Shown here in pieces: positions 11,589 through 23,500 of a stretch of DNA of 64,000 nt. This stretch comes from Dictyophora rubrovolvata. Lineage: Eukaryota; Basidiomycota; Agaricomycetes; Phallales; Phallaceae. The number at the start of each line of letters is the position of its first letter. Positions within the stretch are counted from its first letter, which is position 1. The DNA lies in assembly GCA_029959195.1 (NCBI GenBank), contig CP114118.1, forward strand, positions 372,001 through 436,000, in the 5' to 3' direction. The position numbers were made by a program, and so were the translations under genes. The notes beneath the pieces were generated by a model. That model was not told where the DNA came from. It worked only from the letters and a program-made list of their open reading frames with translations, and did not search any database.

Positions 11589-14500
11589 TCAGCTATAGAG
11601 TGAAATCCTCCTCTCTGTGAACATATGTCTCAGCGAGGGACTGAAATGAAAAATTTGTGAAAATACCTCATTTACACCAGGTACCTGGGCACGCTCTTCA
11701 GTATTATGGTCCCCATCCGGCGACGCGCGTTTAGGTGCAAAGTCTTCAGTATTAGTGAACTCGAGTCGTGGGTGGGATACACCTGTGATTTGTCCAAACT
11801 CACGCGCAGATGCCTCAAGAGCGTCAAGAATGTCTGTGTCTTTGCTATACCCTAATTTCCAGGTACGACTCGAGTCCGTGACTTTGTCAGATTGTGCTTG
11901 TTCACTCATGGCGGCATAGAGCTCATCCAACTTCTCCTGATCAAGCTTTGATTTTACAACAAGAAGGAACTTTTTCGCATCCCACTTTTGAAGCACAAGG
12001 AACTTCCATAGTTGCACGAGCACGGATGAGTTGTAGAGAACGGTGAACAAAGGCTTCTTCGGATTCACAGACTTGAGGAGATCCATTAGGTTCGGATACA
12101 TGTATTTTCTTTCAAGATGGAAACTGCGACAATTCCCTAAGTTTAGAAAACAATTTGTGAGGTGGGATACAGCGTCAGGATCGCGAGAGAGGAGGGTGCA
12201 TAGACGTGTGCGGTTCCGTGGCACGAGCAACAGTGCGAACATGGGAGATGTGTACAATGAGAGATCGGAGTCGAGATCTCGCGAACACCATTGATATATG
12301 GGAGAGAGGTCGTCGCATTCCGTAAAAGGAAAGCGGCTAGCGAAGTAGGAGCCCATTGACCTCGAAATCTTGTCCAGACACCATATTGCCGCCTCTCTGC
12401 CGTCATCCGTCATAGACTCACTCCAGAATGCATCCACGCAGCAAACATCGATGAAGAGAGTAAGGAACTGCTCGGGTGAGACATCGGGTTTGGAACGAAG
12501 CCAATCCCCAAAGCTGTAAAACAGACTCGACAAGGACTCCTGTCTCTGTTTTTTGTCGGCAATGAGCGGTTGATCGGAGGTAAGGTTACGATAGATGGTG
12601 ATAAGGAGGAGATAACGTATTTCGAAAGTCTTGTTCAGAGAATAATCAGGCTCAGTACCAGGAAAGAAATGTCGGAAAAGGTATTCAAATTTCCACCATC
12701 CCAGTTCTTCACTATTCAAGGATACGACACCCGCATTACGTATGGATCCACGAGTGGGAACGGACTTCCATTCAATTAGACCATGTCCGTGGGTGAGTAT
12801 ATGCGCAGCTACCGCAGTATCCTGCGACACCTTGAAGAAAATGCACCACATGGTCAGTGGAAGCTCGAAATCGTTGTTGATGGTATCCTTCATAACTCGG
12901 GCATAATTGTTACTGAATGCGTTCTCGGAAATACGAGAATAGCTTCGATGCTCTACTTCTCCCAGTTGACTTTCTTCTATATCAGGAATGCAACAGAGCC
13001 AGTGTCGGCGTGGATAGGTCAGGAGATCCAGACACAAGCCGTAACGCAAATCCATGACATTTGTTTCGCTGATCTCCAAAGCCTGCCCAAGATAGTAGAG
13101 ATTTTTGGATTCAAACTGCTGACTGATAATTGGATGCACAGCTACACACCGCGCAATAATTCGATGAACACTCTTGTTTGGAGAAGTCGCATAAAGCCAA
13201 TCCAGCGCCTCGAAATCGAGAGAAGCCGCATTTTCGACAGCTTTCTTGATATGTTCTTCTCTCCACTTTGTGAGTTTGGGAAACCCCCGGGCGATTGGGG
13301 TAACCCGAAGCGTACCAAAACCTCGACACATGACGCCAACTGACTTGAAGATAGAGAAGAATGCGTGTTGAAAGATACTGTAGGTGTGCTGAAGGAGACG
13401 CTGAATAGTCTGACGAACTTGGGAGTTTATTCTTCTCCAAACAGTCCGAAACCCCTTCGCTGAAGTCCTGCTAATCCAACGGAGAATGGTTCGTAAGGAA
13501 AAGACAAGAACACCAACGTAATTCGTCAATGAAGTCGTATACGGACATCCAGGATACCAAACGGGCAATATCACAGAAATAAAGTATAGGAAATATGTGA
13601 TACCCGTAATGATGACGATCGTCCAGGCGACCCGAATGTCCAATGGAAATAATAGTATGATGATACCTGTGAGGAAGATGCCGATAGCAAGATGTAGCAG
13701 GACAGGGAGAAGGTCAATGATAGCACCGACTTTCCACAATTCAAACCCATTAAACCGCAGCTGTCTGACCCTCACTTTTTCATTTGCCGTTCCAGGAATA
13801 GACGTCATATAATAATAAAGCCATTGTTTGGCGAGGACGGCGAATAGCGCAGTAGATAAAGTGATTGCCAGACTGGCGAACCACAGGCCGTTCACCAAAA
13901 ACACATTTGTCGATGGTGTGAATGACGAAGTAGGCGTCAATGTTGAACTGGGAATGTTATTCAACGGTGTTCCGCTAGATTGTGCCCGTAGTAATTGAGT
14001 TATCTCAAACAATAAGGATGCGGAAACTTGGGTATTATCTTGCTGTAGGCTTTTCGAAGTCTGTGAAACAAATATCGTTATAACGACAGAAAAGAGACCG
14101 GCCTAGTACTCAAAGTAGTAAGATAAAAAGAATATCTCAAGAAAGCATATATTCTGCTCACAAAAACCAGGAGAACGTCTGTTATCTCCTTCCATCCATC
14201 TACTCTTTCACGATCAAATGGTTCAGCTTCGTCAAGGTAAGTCAACCAAACCCGAGCATTGTCGGCGGCCTCTTCTCCAAATCGTTCCCGTGGATATTTC
14301 TGTTCGTAGTCGTATAATCCATTCGCTGGTATAAATCATGAACATTGATCAAAATAAACATAACCACAATACTCACAACCATTTTTGTGTGATAAACCTT
14401 TGTTTAGTCCGAAATTTTTTCTTTTCTGCCCCGCTGTGTTTCGTTGCCAGTGCGTATGAGTGGAATTGGATGTCGCTGGGCCGGGCGCAGCCTCTGGAAA

Positions 14501-14780
14501 ATATGTAAGTGATAAATGTTTATATCCCAAGACGAAAAAACCCACCTAGAAAATCGCGAAAGAGGGCCACCAAATTTTCTACGGTTTCGTCGGACTTTTT
14601 GCCTTTCACAGCGGCAGGTTGCTCGGCTGGGGCGTTCATGGATGAAGATTTGGGATTTTCAGCAACCGTTGTAACTCCCTGGTCACCAGAAGGATCGTTG
14701 ACATCCTGATCCTGTAATGGCCCTTCCAAGGCCCTTCCAGAACTTCCGCCACCTTCGTTTGGAGCCTCCGTTTCGGACAT
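11589..14780 (-). CDS. DUF6535 multi-pass membrane protein, copy 1
   Basis: Four exons by eye: 14780-14546, 14493-14377, 14325-14162 and 14102-11589, giving about 1009 aa. Exon phases match those of copies 2 and 3 exactly. Exon 1 encodes an acidic, disordered tail ending RDFL. Exon 3 carries the conserved WLTYLDEAE...VDGWKE block. Exon 4 holds four or five hydrophobic segments, including NGLWFASLAITLSTALFAVL, then a long soluble helical region with the EALDWLYATSPN and HRIIARCVAVHP blocks. The family is common and amplified in agaricomycetes and has no known biochemical role. This copy looks intact and keeps about 40 C-terminal residues that copy 2 lacks. Its likely location is an internal membrane or the plasma membrane. 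Confidence 0.85.
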
Positions 14781-14885
14781 GTGGTGCGGGTTAATTGCGA
14801 TACGATGTTGACAGGTTAAGGTCACTGGTAACCGGTAACGCGTAACGCAGCAGAAATGAACCGCCTGCTTATAAAAAAGGAATGA
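14781..14885 (-). promoter_or_regulatory. Conserved DUF6535 promoter, copy 1
   Basis: On the minus strand a TATA-like TTTTTTATAAG is followed about 10 bases later by GGTTCATTTCTGC and then a GTTACC block, ending at the start codon at 14780. The same arrangement lies upstream of copy 3, and a partial version upstream of copy 2. Conservation outside the coding region suggests core promoter and 5' UTR. Confidence 0.55.
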
Positions 14886-15024
14886 AAGCGTGTGGCACGA
14901 ACGCGCCCTGTGCCTTTGTTTGAAACCTGTGCGTCTATTTGGAATTTTTCGTGTATATCCATTGCATAAAATAGGGCGACATCAGACGCTAAAAGCCAAT
15001 GACGTTTCAATAACTCTATTACAA

Positions 15025-15440
15025 ATAGATCGTCATGTTTGCATTCCTGTGTCGACGTGACAGGCGCGAATCTAACATACTGCGCGCGCGTCCTAATGTC
15101 AGTCCTAGTTTAACCAATGAGTTCTCAGCATACTCCAAGGAGCAGTATGTCATCGGGACATCCATCCTCGACGTAACGACAGACCGACAATTCGCAAACC
15201 AAGACGGACTCAAAACGAGGTGAATGACTAATCAAGACGCGTCAACGTGTCCCTACACGGTACACTGTCCCCGTGTGAACACTGGTGAATCGGTGGATAC
15301 TTACATCCCTTTCCGATATACGGCTGGACGTCTTATACGTGAAATAATCGGAGAACCCCAAATGCATATCTTAGCTAGAGAATTCCCAGATCTTAGCTAT
15401 CATTACAATTGCTGTTACTGTAGGCTTTTCGGCGTTCAGC
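15025..15440 (+). repeat. Dispersed repeat R1, copy a (left of GT8)
   Basis: Non-coding sequence in direct orientation with 17150-17745. Shared blocks are ATCCATCCTCGACGTAACGA, GACTAATCAAG followed by CGCGTCAACGTGTCCCTA, and a CTTAGYTATCAT...TGTAGRTTTTC end. Copy b contains about 200 extra bases in the middle. A third, reversed partial copy is at 43375-43500. The element type is unknown. From 15440 to 15717 no gene is seen. Confidence 0.7.
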
Positions 15441-15717
15441 GAGTTCGAACTTCGAGCTGATTGGACTAGCATTATATTTGCGTATGAGCAAGCAACACAT
15501 CATGATACAAGATTGGAGAGGAAAGCTTTCGCCGCTGCTATTCCTAAAAACTCAGTTGATATTGGTAAATTGTAAACAAATGTAGCAGAACAAGCAGAGA
15601 GGATTTTATTTTGTAGGCGTGAATTAAATAATTATGATGTTGTACGAAATCGAGAGTTATACTGTGAATTATGGTAAAGTGTGAAATACTAGGCTCCTGA
15701 GCAAACACATTATCCCG

Positions 15718-16925
15718 CTATTCGCCGGCTATACAGCGCGCAGATTCTTTCGCGAATTTTGCCTCTGCCTTCTTCGACGCATCACCCCACCATAACAACT
15801 CCTCCTTCCAAACTCCTCCCCAAGCCTTCAACGATTCTTGGAAAAAGCTGTCAAGGCTCTGTCCCTTTCTCAAAGCTACCTTTCCGGGGAAAGGTTTTGT
15901 GAGTGTATAATGCACAACCCGAAGATCGTCCTTCATCGCATCCCATAAGACCCGACTTTTGTACTTGATGGCGATGTTCCCGTTATACGGCAAAGGCAGC
16001 CGCAGCACCTGTGATCCGAAATAGGCGTTCAAAAAGGCCTGTTCAGCGAAAGCAAGAGAAAACTCTGCCGTTTCGATTTTCTTTAACATATCGAGGAAGA
16101 CTTCTGTGTTCGGTCGAAGCAGTAATAAACCAGCGTTAAACCCGACCGTAAACCCTCTAGCGTCCAGCCAGATATCTGGGGTCGCGGCCAGTGTATATGG
16201 TAATGTGAATAACTCATCAAAGTTCTTGCGAACGATGGTATCGGCGTCAAGGTAGACCAGACTCTTGATGCCGAACGTGTCTAGCGTCCAAAGGTTCAAC
16301 TTGGTGTATTGGTCCCGGTAATGTGGCAGTGTACCAACGCCTCCTTTGGGAGGAGGAATGAAGTCTACAGGGAAAAGTTCCCATCCTGCCGCCTGAGCGA
16401 GGCATTCTGTCTTCCCGGAGACTCGCTCTGGAATGTACATTAAGATACGGCGCGCGCTGATGTTGTTTGCTTGTAGAGTGTAGCCTAGCGTAGTGACTGG
16501 TAGGATGTAGTTGTCGGTGTACATGGTCGAGACGACCGCATGTTCCTCTGGGTTATATGGCTGAGGTTTTGATAAGGTTAGAGGATTGAATGCAGCAGGA
16601 TCGACCATGGGTAGTGTATTTCTGGAAGAGATGTTAAGCAATCCAGCAATCCATTCTTTACGGAAGTACTAGAGTATAACGATACTCACAAGTGTTGAAA
16701 GTTATCCAGCGCTGGTACCCCAACATACACCCTCCATCTCTGCCATACAATCAAGGATATAATAATAAGTAAGAGGTCGACTAGTATAAGTGTTATGAAA
16801 GAAAGCCTCCAGAACTCGGCGGTTTTAATGCTCTTCTTTCGCTGTATGGGGCCTGTTGACAATAGTTCATAGTTCTCAGTTCTCCGAGAGCTAAGCATAT
16901 ATGAAAACGTTTTGCGCAATGACAT
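15718..16925 (-). CDS. Glycosyltransferase family 8, single-pass membrane anchored
   Basis: Two exons, 16925-16690 and 16621-15718, joined in frame, give about 379 aa. The start MSLRKTF is preferred because it gives a short basic cytosolic tail before one hydrophobic anchor (about residues 45-65, LSFITLILVDLLLIIISLIV), the usual type II layout. An upstream ATG at 17099 is possible but adds an odd Cys-rich leader. The catalytic domain shows the DxD motif in SLVYLDADTIV, the FNAGLLLLRP block and a C-terminal YNGNIAIKYKS and VVHYT region typical of retaining GT8 enzymes such as glycogenin and galactinol synthase. It probably transfers a sugar from a nucleotide-sugar in the secretory pathway; the acceptor cannot be told. 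Direct repeats R1a and R1b flank it. Confidence 0.85.
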
Positions 16926-17149
16926 TGGGTCGTCACAAAGAACGGACAAAGGAATGATAGAGAGCTGGCCGCAGCGGCGGCCAGAGGGGGGGATTAGCAC
17001 CTTGTGTACACCTGTGCACACTCGGTAATAAGAACTGCAGGGTTGTCCCAAATAAGAGTACACCTTGTCATGAAAAGCGCGAAGGAAGAATAAATACACA
17101 GTGGAAAGATGTCTTCAAGAACGTAACCAAATCATACACAGCACGCATA

Positions 17150-17745
17150 AGAAGAAAACGATTATCATTCAATCTAACTTACTGGCGCGTGTCCCAACGT
17201 CAGTCCGAGCTCAACCAACAAGTCCTCAGTACTCAGTATACTCCCAGTAGCACTACAATACGTCATTGGAAGATCCATCCTCGACGTAACGACAGGCAAT
17301 TCGCGAACTGGCAAATCAGCCGCAACTCACAAGTTGACAACCCGCAACCTCTTGCAGCTCGACGGGAACACCATCTGGTGCGGCTTGAACGTGCTTCTTC
17401 AACTATTAGTGACTCATAAGATGAAGTATGGCGACTAAACGTGTTGCGAGTTGGTGGAAATAATATTGAGTTCTATTTCATTGTTTGTTTGTTAACGACG
17501 GAATGGAAGAGCGTGTATTATGTAGTATCGGATGAATAATGACTAATCAAGGCGCGTCAACGTGTCCCTACCGGCAACCTTACCGAATTATTGATTCGGC
17601 CGGACGTCTGATGTGCCGCGTGCGTGAATAGAATCAGAATCAATGTTGACGAGAAGATCTCTTAAATACATACCCCAGTCAGGACTCTCAAATTCTCAAA
17701 TCTTAGTTATCATGCTGTAATTGTAGATTTTCAAGTATGCATTAC
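17150..17745 (+). repeat. Dispersed repeat R1, copy b (right of GT8)
   Basis: This is the direct-orientation partner of 15025-15440. It begins AAAACGATTATCATTCAATC, a boundary also seen (reversed) beside repeat R2 near 45470. It contains an internal stretch missing from copy a. No coding sequence is evident; the open frame at 17189-17419 lies inside the repeat and is not conserved in copy a. Confidence 0.65.
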
Positions 17746-19065
17746 GCATTGACACTGGCAGTGCTTATCTCGCAATTGGTAATGTGCACAGCTCGGATTG
17801 AATTTAGAATAACACGCCACTCGTATCAAAAAAAAATTCAATGGGCATTGTGCCATAGTGCACTAATATCGCAGTGGAGCAGAAGTTACGTTAACACACT
17901 ACAATAGTACATATTCCCGCGTCAGCTAGCGCTGATAACGATCATGATGATAAAGAAAGTAACGAGATTGCGATATGTAATTGTATTGTCATGGTGCCAG
18001 TACTAGTGACTCATTATCCGTGCTCGAGTCGAATCGATCAAACGAGGTGTGGTGCGTTGATGACTAGTACATACATGTTAACTTGAACGCGGACTTGGGG
18101 TGCGCATGCTGGCGTGTTCCAAGTCAGCGGGGCACCATGCACCAGGGTCGGAAAAAAAAAAGGACATCAGTCCATAAGTACTCATATTTAGTCAAAAGTG
18201 GAAAATTGGGATGAAATTGGAATGGTTGGATGATGTACAAAATTGTGGATTGATGATATCGATATCGATTAAAGTTAAGTAGATTTCGAAGAGAGGATAG
18301 AAGAGTGAACAAGATCGTGAACGTGAACGTGGTTTTGAAGAAAGGGACTGGCAGGCAGGTTGATGCTTGAAGAAGCATGCAAAGGTGTATAGTGTATAGT
18401 ATGGGAGATGTACGAGTACGGTGGTAGGAAGGAAGGAAGGAAGGAAGGAAGGAAGGAAGGTTGAGATGGGATGCGAGGCGCGTTGTTTCGTAAGTGATGA
18501 AAGGTAGTACATAAAGTTAAAGGAAAGGAATTGGATTGGATTGGTAAACGATTCAACAAAACAAAGAATCAAGTTGAAAAGAAAGAAGAAAAATGGTGGC
18601 GGATTGACCGTCTAACCTCCAACTGTTTTACATTTACATCCCTACAAGGGCCGTTCCGTTGAGAGGGTTAAACAGAATGGGAAAAAGAAAAGAGAGGAAG
18701 CAAGCTGAGAAGAGGATACCTATAAAACGATACAAAGAGATGGAAGAAGAAAAGGGTCAAAGAGTCAGCGAGTCAAAGGTGGAAAGAAAACGTGCCCTTT
18801 CTTCTCCGTTTGCGAATACGATGAAAGAATTTGCATTAAATATCGTCATAGGGTGATAGAAATGATGAAAATTTATCATATGAGGTTGATATTCCCGTAG
18901 GGATGAATAGCAGGAGCAGTAGTGGTGGTTAAGGACGCGCGTCCTCCGTGTAGATCGATGCGAGATCGATGAGGCCGAGATGGGAAGAGAAAAGAGATCA
19001 GGAAAAGAAAGCGAGCGGTAAATATCCACACAGAGGGGAAAAAAACAACAGGAGCTCTCTCCTGC
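17746..19065. other. Intergenic, low complexity
   Basis: No supported gene. A (GGAA)n microsatellite of about eight units lies at 18427-18460. Several overlapping minus-strand open frames around 18124-18572 are by-products of this purine-rich tract. The stretch next to the phosphoesterase 3' end (18880-19065) is partly repeated beside relic 1 at 8930-9185. Confidence 0.6.
18427..18460. repeat. (GGAA)n microsatellite
   Basis: About eight and a half perfect tandem copies of GGAA on the plus strand. Confidence 0.95.
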
Positions 19066-20558
19066 TCAGATTGTAACAACCTTAGCAGGCTGAAACGTAC
19101 TCTTAGCAGCCTCAAACCCTTCGTTTCCCCTCTGATTACTCACGACCCTCACTCCATCTCTCAAAAAGTCTACACAACGCTGGGTATGCCCGTATGCCCA
19201 CATCTTGACAGGTTTCCCCCAACACGGCTGCAAACTCATCTCCGTCACAAACGCACAACTGAGCTCCGTATTCTCCACATCAGGCTTCAACGTGCCCTTC
19301 GTCGTCGGACCGTGGTGCGTGAACACGCAGACACGACGGAGAGGTTCGTTTTCGCGCAGATTGCGACACGTCTCGTTGAGCCATTCGACGTCTTTGAGAT
19401 GCGCGGATCGGTAGTCTTCCGGAGACCAGTTGTCGACTCGTCTGAAGTCGTTGAGGCCTGCGCGCATGATTTCGACGGCGTGGGAGGATGGAACGTACGA
19501 CCAGAGTGTGCAGCCGAGGATGGTGACGTTATCGGAGAGATCGTACCGTGTCCGGTCCAAGAAGATGAATTCTCCTAGTTTTTCGCCTGCCGTGCGTTTG
19601 TCGTGTAAAAAGCGTATGAATTCGTAGATTCGCTCGCGGGCGGTTGGCTAAAGATTGAGTTATTGTCAGGAGTTATTAAATTGGGACTAAGGGTCAGCAC
19701 GCACGTATGTAGTATTGTAACCCTCATGATTGCCTAATACAAAAAATATCCTTTCAAATCGTGCTAGTTGACGATAGAAAAAGTCGAATAGGCCTGCTTG
19801 AGTTGTGAGACCGATGTTTCCGAGTAGAGCGAGGTTTGGAGCTGCGGCTGGAAAGTCGAAGACTTGGTATCCTGGGCCTGAGTGGCCTGTTGATGGGCGG
19901 AGGTGAAACTCGAGATGTAGATCGCTCATGATTTGTATCAATACTGGACCATCACATGCACCCTCTGAAGATATCAGTTTACAAGGAAAAAAACCGCGAG
20001 TCAGTCCAAAGTGGTTGAAAAAAAAAGGGCAGGAACGAAAAAGGGAAAAGAAAAAAAAAACACTGCTCCGTGCCGTACTGTGGTGGACGATGATGGTGAA
20101 TGAAATTGAGCACACACCATTTAATTCCTCGATGTAAGCTTCTTGAGCTGCTTTAGCCTTCTCTTCAGCCGCATCATCTTTCGCTTCTATACTTGTCCAT
20201 TTGATGCCTGGTTCTTTTTTGCGGATGCGGATTTCGATGCGGGTGGGTAAGACTGCGACGGTGGATTTGTCCGGGACGATATCGTGTTGGAGAGGGTCGA
20301 ATCCGAAGGAGCGTCTTGAGCCATCGGGTGTACGAAAGTCGACTGAGAACTAGGTGGAGTGTATTAGCGTGGGTTAAAAGTTGGAAGTTTGGGTGGCGAC
20401 GTGCGTGTGTGGATGTGGATGTGGAATGTGAAAACGAGGCGACATACCGATCTTGAATTCATAAACGAAGACATATCTTTCTGTCGAACACGTTTGATGA
20501 GTAGATCGACGACGACTTCGTTTTGGGATTGATACCAAACATGCCGGATGGGATACAT
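19066..20558 (-). CDS. CS-domain / calcineurin-like metallophosphoesterase fusion
   Basis: Four exons join in frame: 20558-20448, 20349-20118, 19964-19705 and 19647-19066, about 394 aa. Residues 1 to about 105 resemble the CS domain of SGT1/p23 co-chaperones (IRHVWYQSQNEVVVD near the start, later DIVPDKSTVAV and GIKWTSIEA). Residues from about 120 resemble a metallophosphoesterase: MSDLHLEF, FVLGNHE, FTHHGP and a C-terminal GHT block. Two usual metal-site positions differ: LLGNIGLT where the family normally has LLGD, and GHTQ where GHTH is usual. The SGT1 TPR and SGS parts are absent. The phosphoesterase could also start at its own MSDLHLEF (19930), making two genes; the clean 153-base intron between them favours one transcript. 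Decayed copies of the 3' end lie at 9.2 and 10.1 kb. Confidence 0.7.
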
Positions 20559-23500
20559 GTCAGACCAACGCCGTCGGAGTGTTCTTAAGCTTGCTGGTTG
20601 GTGGGATGGAATCGTATCTTGTTTTTTTCTTTTCTTCCTTTTTTGTCTTTTCTCTTTTTCTGTTTACGGCAGGCGTTGAGAACGAGAGAAGAGGAGAGAT
20701 GGCGTTTGTAATGTTTGTTTAGAAGAATCTGAGAAAAGCCGGGATGGAGTGGCTAAACAGAGCATGAGAGACTCTCCCGCGTAAGGAGATTGGGGTGGGG
20801 AGGGAGATTGACTGGGTAGGAGATTGCACCGCAGACAAGGCACAGAACAAAAAACCAGGGAGAAAAAGGCAGGATACAGAGGTGACAATGACGAGCGAGA
20901 CACTTGCTCCGGTTTAGCTGTGAGCAGGGAGAGCGATGTCCACACAGAGAATAATAATTAAAAACGATAACCTAATAATATACACAATAATAAAAAAATA
21001 CATAATAAACAACGCACAACATAATAAATAGTAACAACCTGTTTCCGGATGTTTTTCCCCCCTGATGTGGAGCCACCGCCGTCTAACTTGCTGCAAAGCT
21101 TCTGTTGTAGCACACCTCGCCGCACTTCAAATATACTCCAAGGAAAATTGAAAATTCAACAAGTTTTCTTCAAAATGAAACATTTATTATTATTATTCTT
21201 TTCGGTCAGATTAGCCCGTTTGGAGTTGAAGCATCTCCAATCGGCTGGGATCCCGGTCCGCGTCCGCGGTGTTCAACCCAAACGGGCGTCTCGCGTGCAC
21301 AATTGGATTTGAGCTCCGATCATTTCCTTCTCGATGATGTCACACGTCGCGAATTTCATTACTTAATTCAACCTGGCAACGTTTTGAACAAGTCGACGCT
21401 CCACTTCCGATTCCGCAATCCATTCGCTCTCAGCAACTGCAGGTTCGAATTTCGACTATCAACCGTGCAGCAAAGTCGCTCGTCACATTGCCCTTGTTCT
21501 CGTAACTAATTTCCATCAAGTGCAGTCTCAACCGGTAATACTAATTTCCCATCACAAAAACTATTTTGCCCCCACGTCACCAGGCGCTCAGTCCTGCAAA
21601 GTAGTATCCCTATTGAGCAATGTCAACCGGTAATAGTAATTGTTTTATTCAGCTCAAAGATTCAGCTTCCCTCTCGCATTGGATGGCGAAACTCAATCAT
21701 CTATAGAAGTTATGTTTAGTACAATTGATAGGCTAAATAGCAGCACCGACGTCATTTTCTGACAATTAAAGTTCAATATGTAGGCATAGGCACAGGCTCG
21801 AAAGTCATACATTTCAACTAATGACGCAACCTGATGCTTCTTTAGCTGCATGCATAGCATGGCAATCATCGCCTTGCTTCTTATCTGACGCTTGATGTAT
21901 TCAATTATAGCGCGCACAGCAGGAAAAGGGCGTACCCTCTTTCCATTAAACCTCCCGCATCGGTATCCTGTGTAAAAACTGTGCCATGTAATCATAGCTG
22001 TTCTACCCAGCCGGTGCTTAAACAACGTCTGATAAACTTTCAGGCATACCCCGCAATTTCAGCTCGTATACTCCACCTTTTTTTTTTCCTTTTTGACGCT
22101 TTGGCGATGATACATAATTAGCTTTGCCAGATGGAGCAAACTTTGGCGCCCCGCCGCTGTGTTTTGAAAGGAGTTTCGTAGACGACCGGTTTACAATGTC
22201 GCAATTTTGTCATCATGATGGTGGCATTTACAATTTGAAACTGAGGTACGGATCTTAACTATTCCCACTATAGTCGCTTTGGTTACACTAAACAGCGTTG
22301 TTTTTTTTTGCAGCTGACCTTACACTGTGCATCCTCAACTTGCATCCAAATCTCATTTCGTTAACACAACGTCGTTCTGTCTCATCATTTCTGATATTTT
22401 CACCGCTTTCGTGTCAGCTGGTCTGGTCTAATCATGAAACAGAAACAACAAGACACACAACTTCTGTCGGCGCCAGTCCAAAATTACCCCAAAAAGAAAA
22501 GAGCGCGTTTTGTCTGATTTGTGGTCTCTTGACAAACACACTGGCAGTGCAGTTTGTCAAATGAAATTAGGATAGGAGAAGAGTGGTCCCATGGGAGTTT
22601 AACCATCATTTCCCTCATTCGCGTGCCACCTGCTGGACCCCCAGCCAACCAGCCAGCCTCAGCCTTTTATATTTATATCCCCCAAGGTGTAATTCAACTT
22701 TTACCATCTACTCTTTTTTTTAGCCTCACAAGAAAAAGGCTGCTTCCTTCTCCCATGATAAGCCCTGATGTTGACTGCCTCCTCAACGTGTAGAAGTTTG
22801 TTCTCCACTCGCTCGTTTACTGGCTTTGACTCCTTATGGCTGTGGCAACTGGCGGTTCTTTTCTTAGGCATTGATCCGTTCTATTTCTTCTTGCAGTCTG
22901 ACTCTGGCTTATGCGTATACACAAGTAACAATCCCCAAGCTTATTCTCGGCGTTTAGATTTTGCTTTGAAACGGGCTGTATTTCTGAAGTGTCTTTGAAG
23001 ATCTTCTCTCTCTCAAGTATTTTTGGTATACCGCGCTGGATCGTGGTGAATTCTGTTTCACTAAAACCGCGGTCGAATTCTAATTCCCAATGCACGTCCC
23101 CGTTCGCGCCAGCGGCGGGACTCAGTACTAGCTTGTTAATGCACAATAGGCCATCGATCTAACGTGACCTTTTTTTCAAATTTTTCGCTAGAATCTTATG
23201 TACTTAATTTCCTTTCAACACCCTGGCTCTCGAAAAAGCGCTTATATATCAAGTTTTGACGTCATCTCAGCTGCTTATTGCTTATTGCAGGGCCGAATCG
23301 TTGAGAGTTATCATTTGTATGCGTGGATCAAGATTAATTATAAAACTGATTGATCAGTATGTACATGGTCTTATCGTTGAATCATCTGTGCCCTGAGGGT
23401 CCTTATTCGGAGATCGATCATCTGCATTCGGTCAATAATATATTTAACGAACATTACATCTGCATGTGTATGTATCCATGTTTTGAACTAAATATCGTTT

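Noticed and set aside
16926-17099. Upstream ATG at 17099 as the GT8 start
   Set aside because: It would add 58 residues with many Cys, Pro and Ser before the anchor; the ATG at 16925 gives a normal type II anchor layout.
18124-18572. Three overlapping minus-strand open frames of 84-126 codons
   Set aside because: They are created by the (GGAA)n and other purine-rich tracts, are low complexity (Leu/Pro/Ser/Phe runs) and have no domain.
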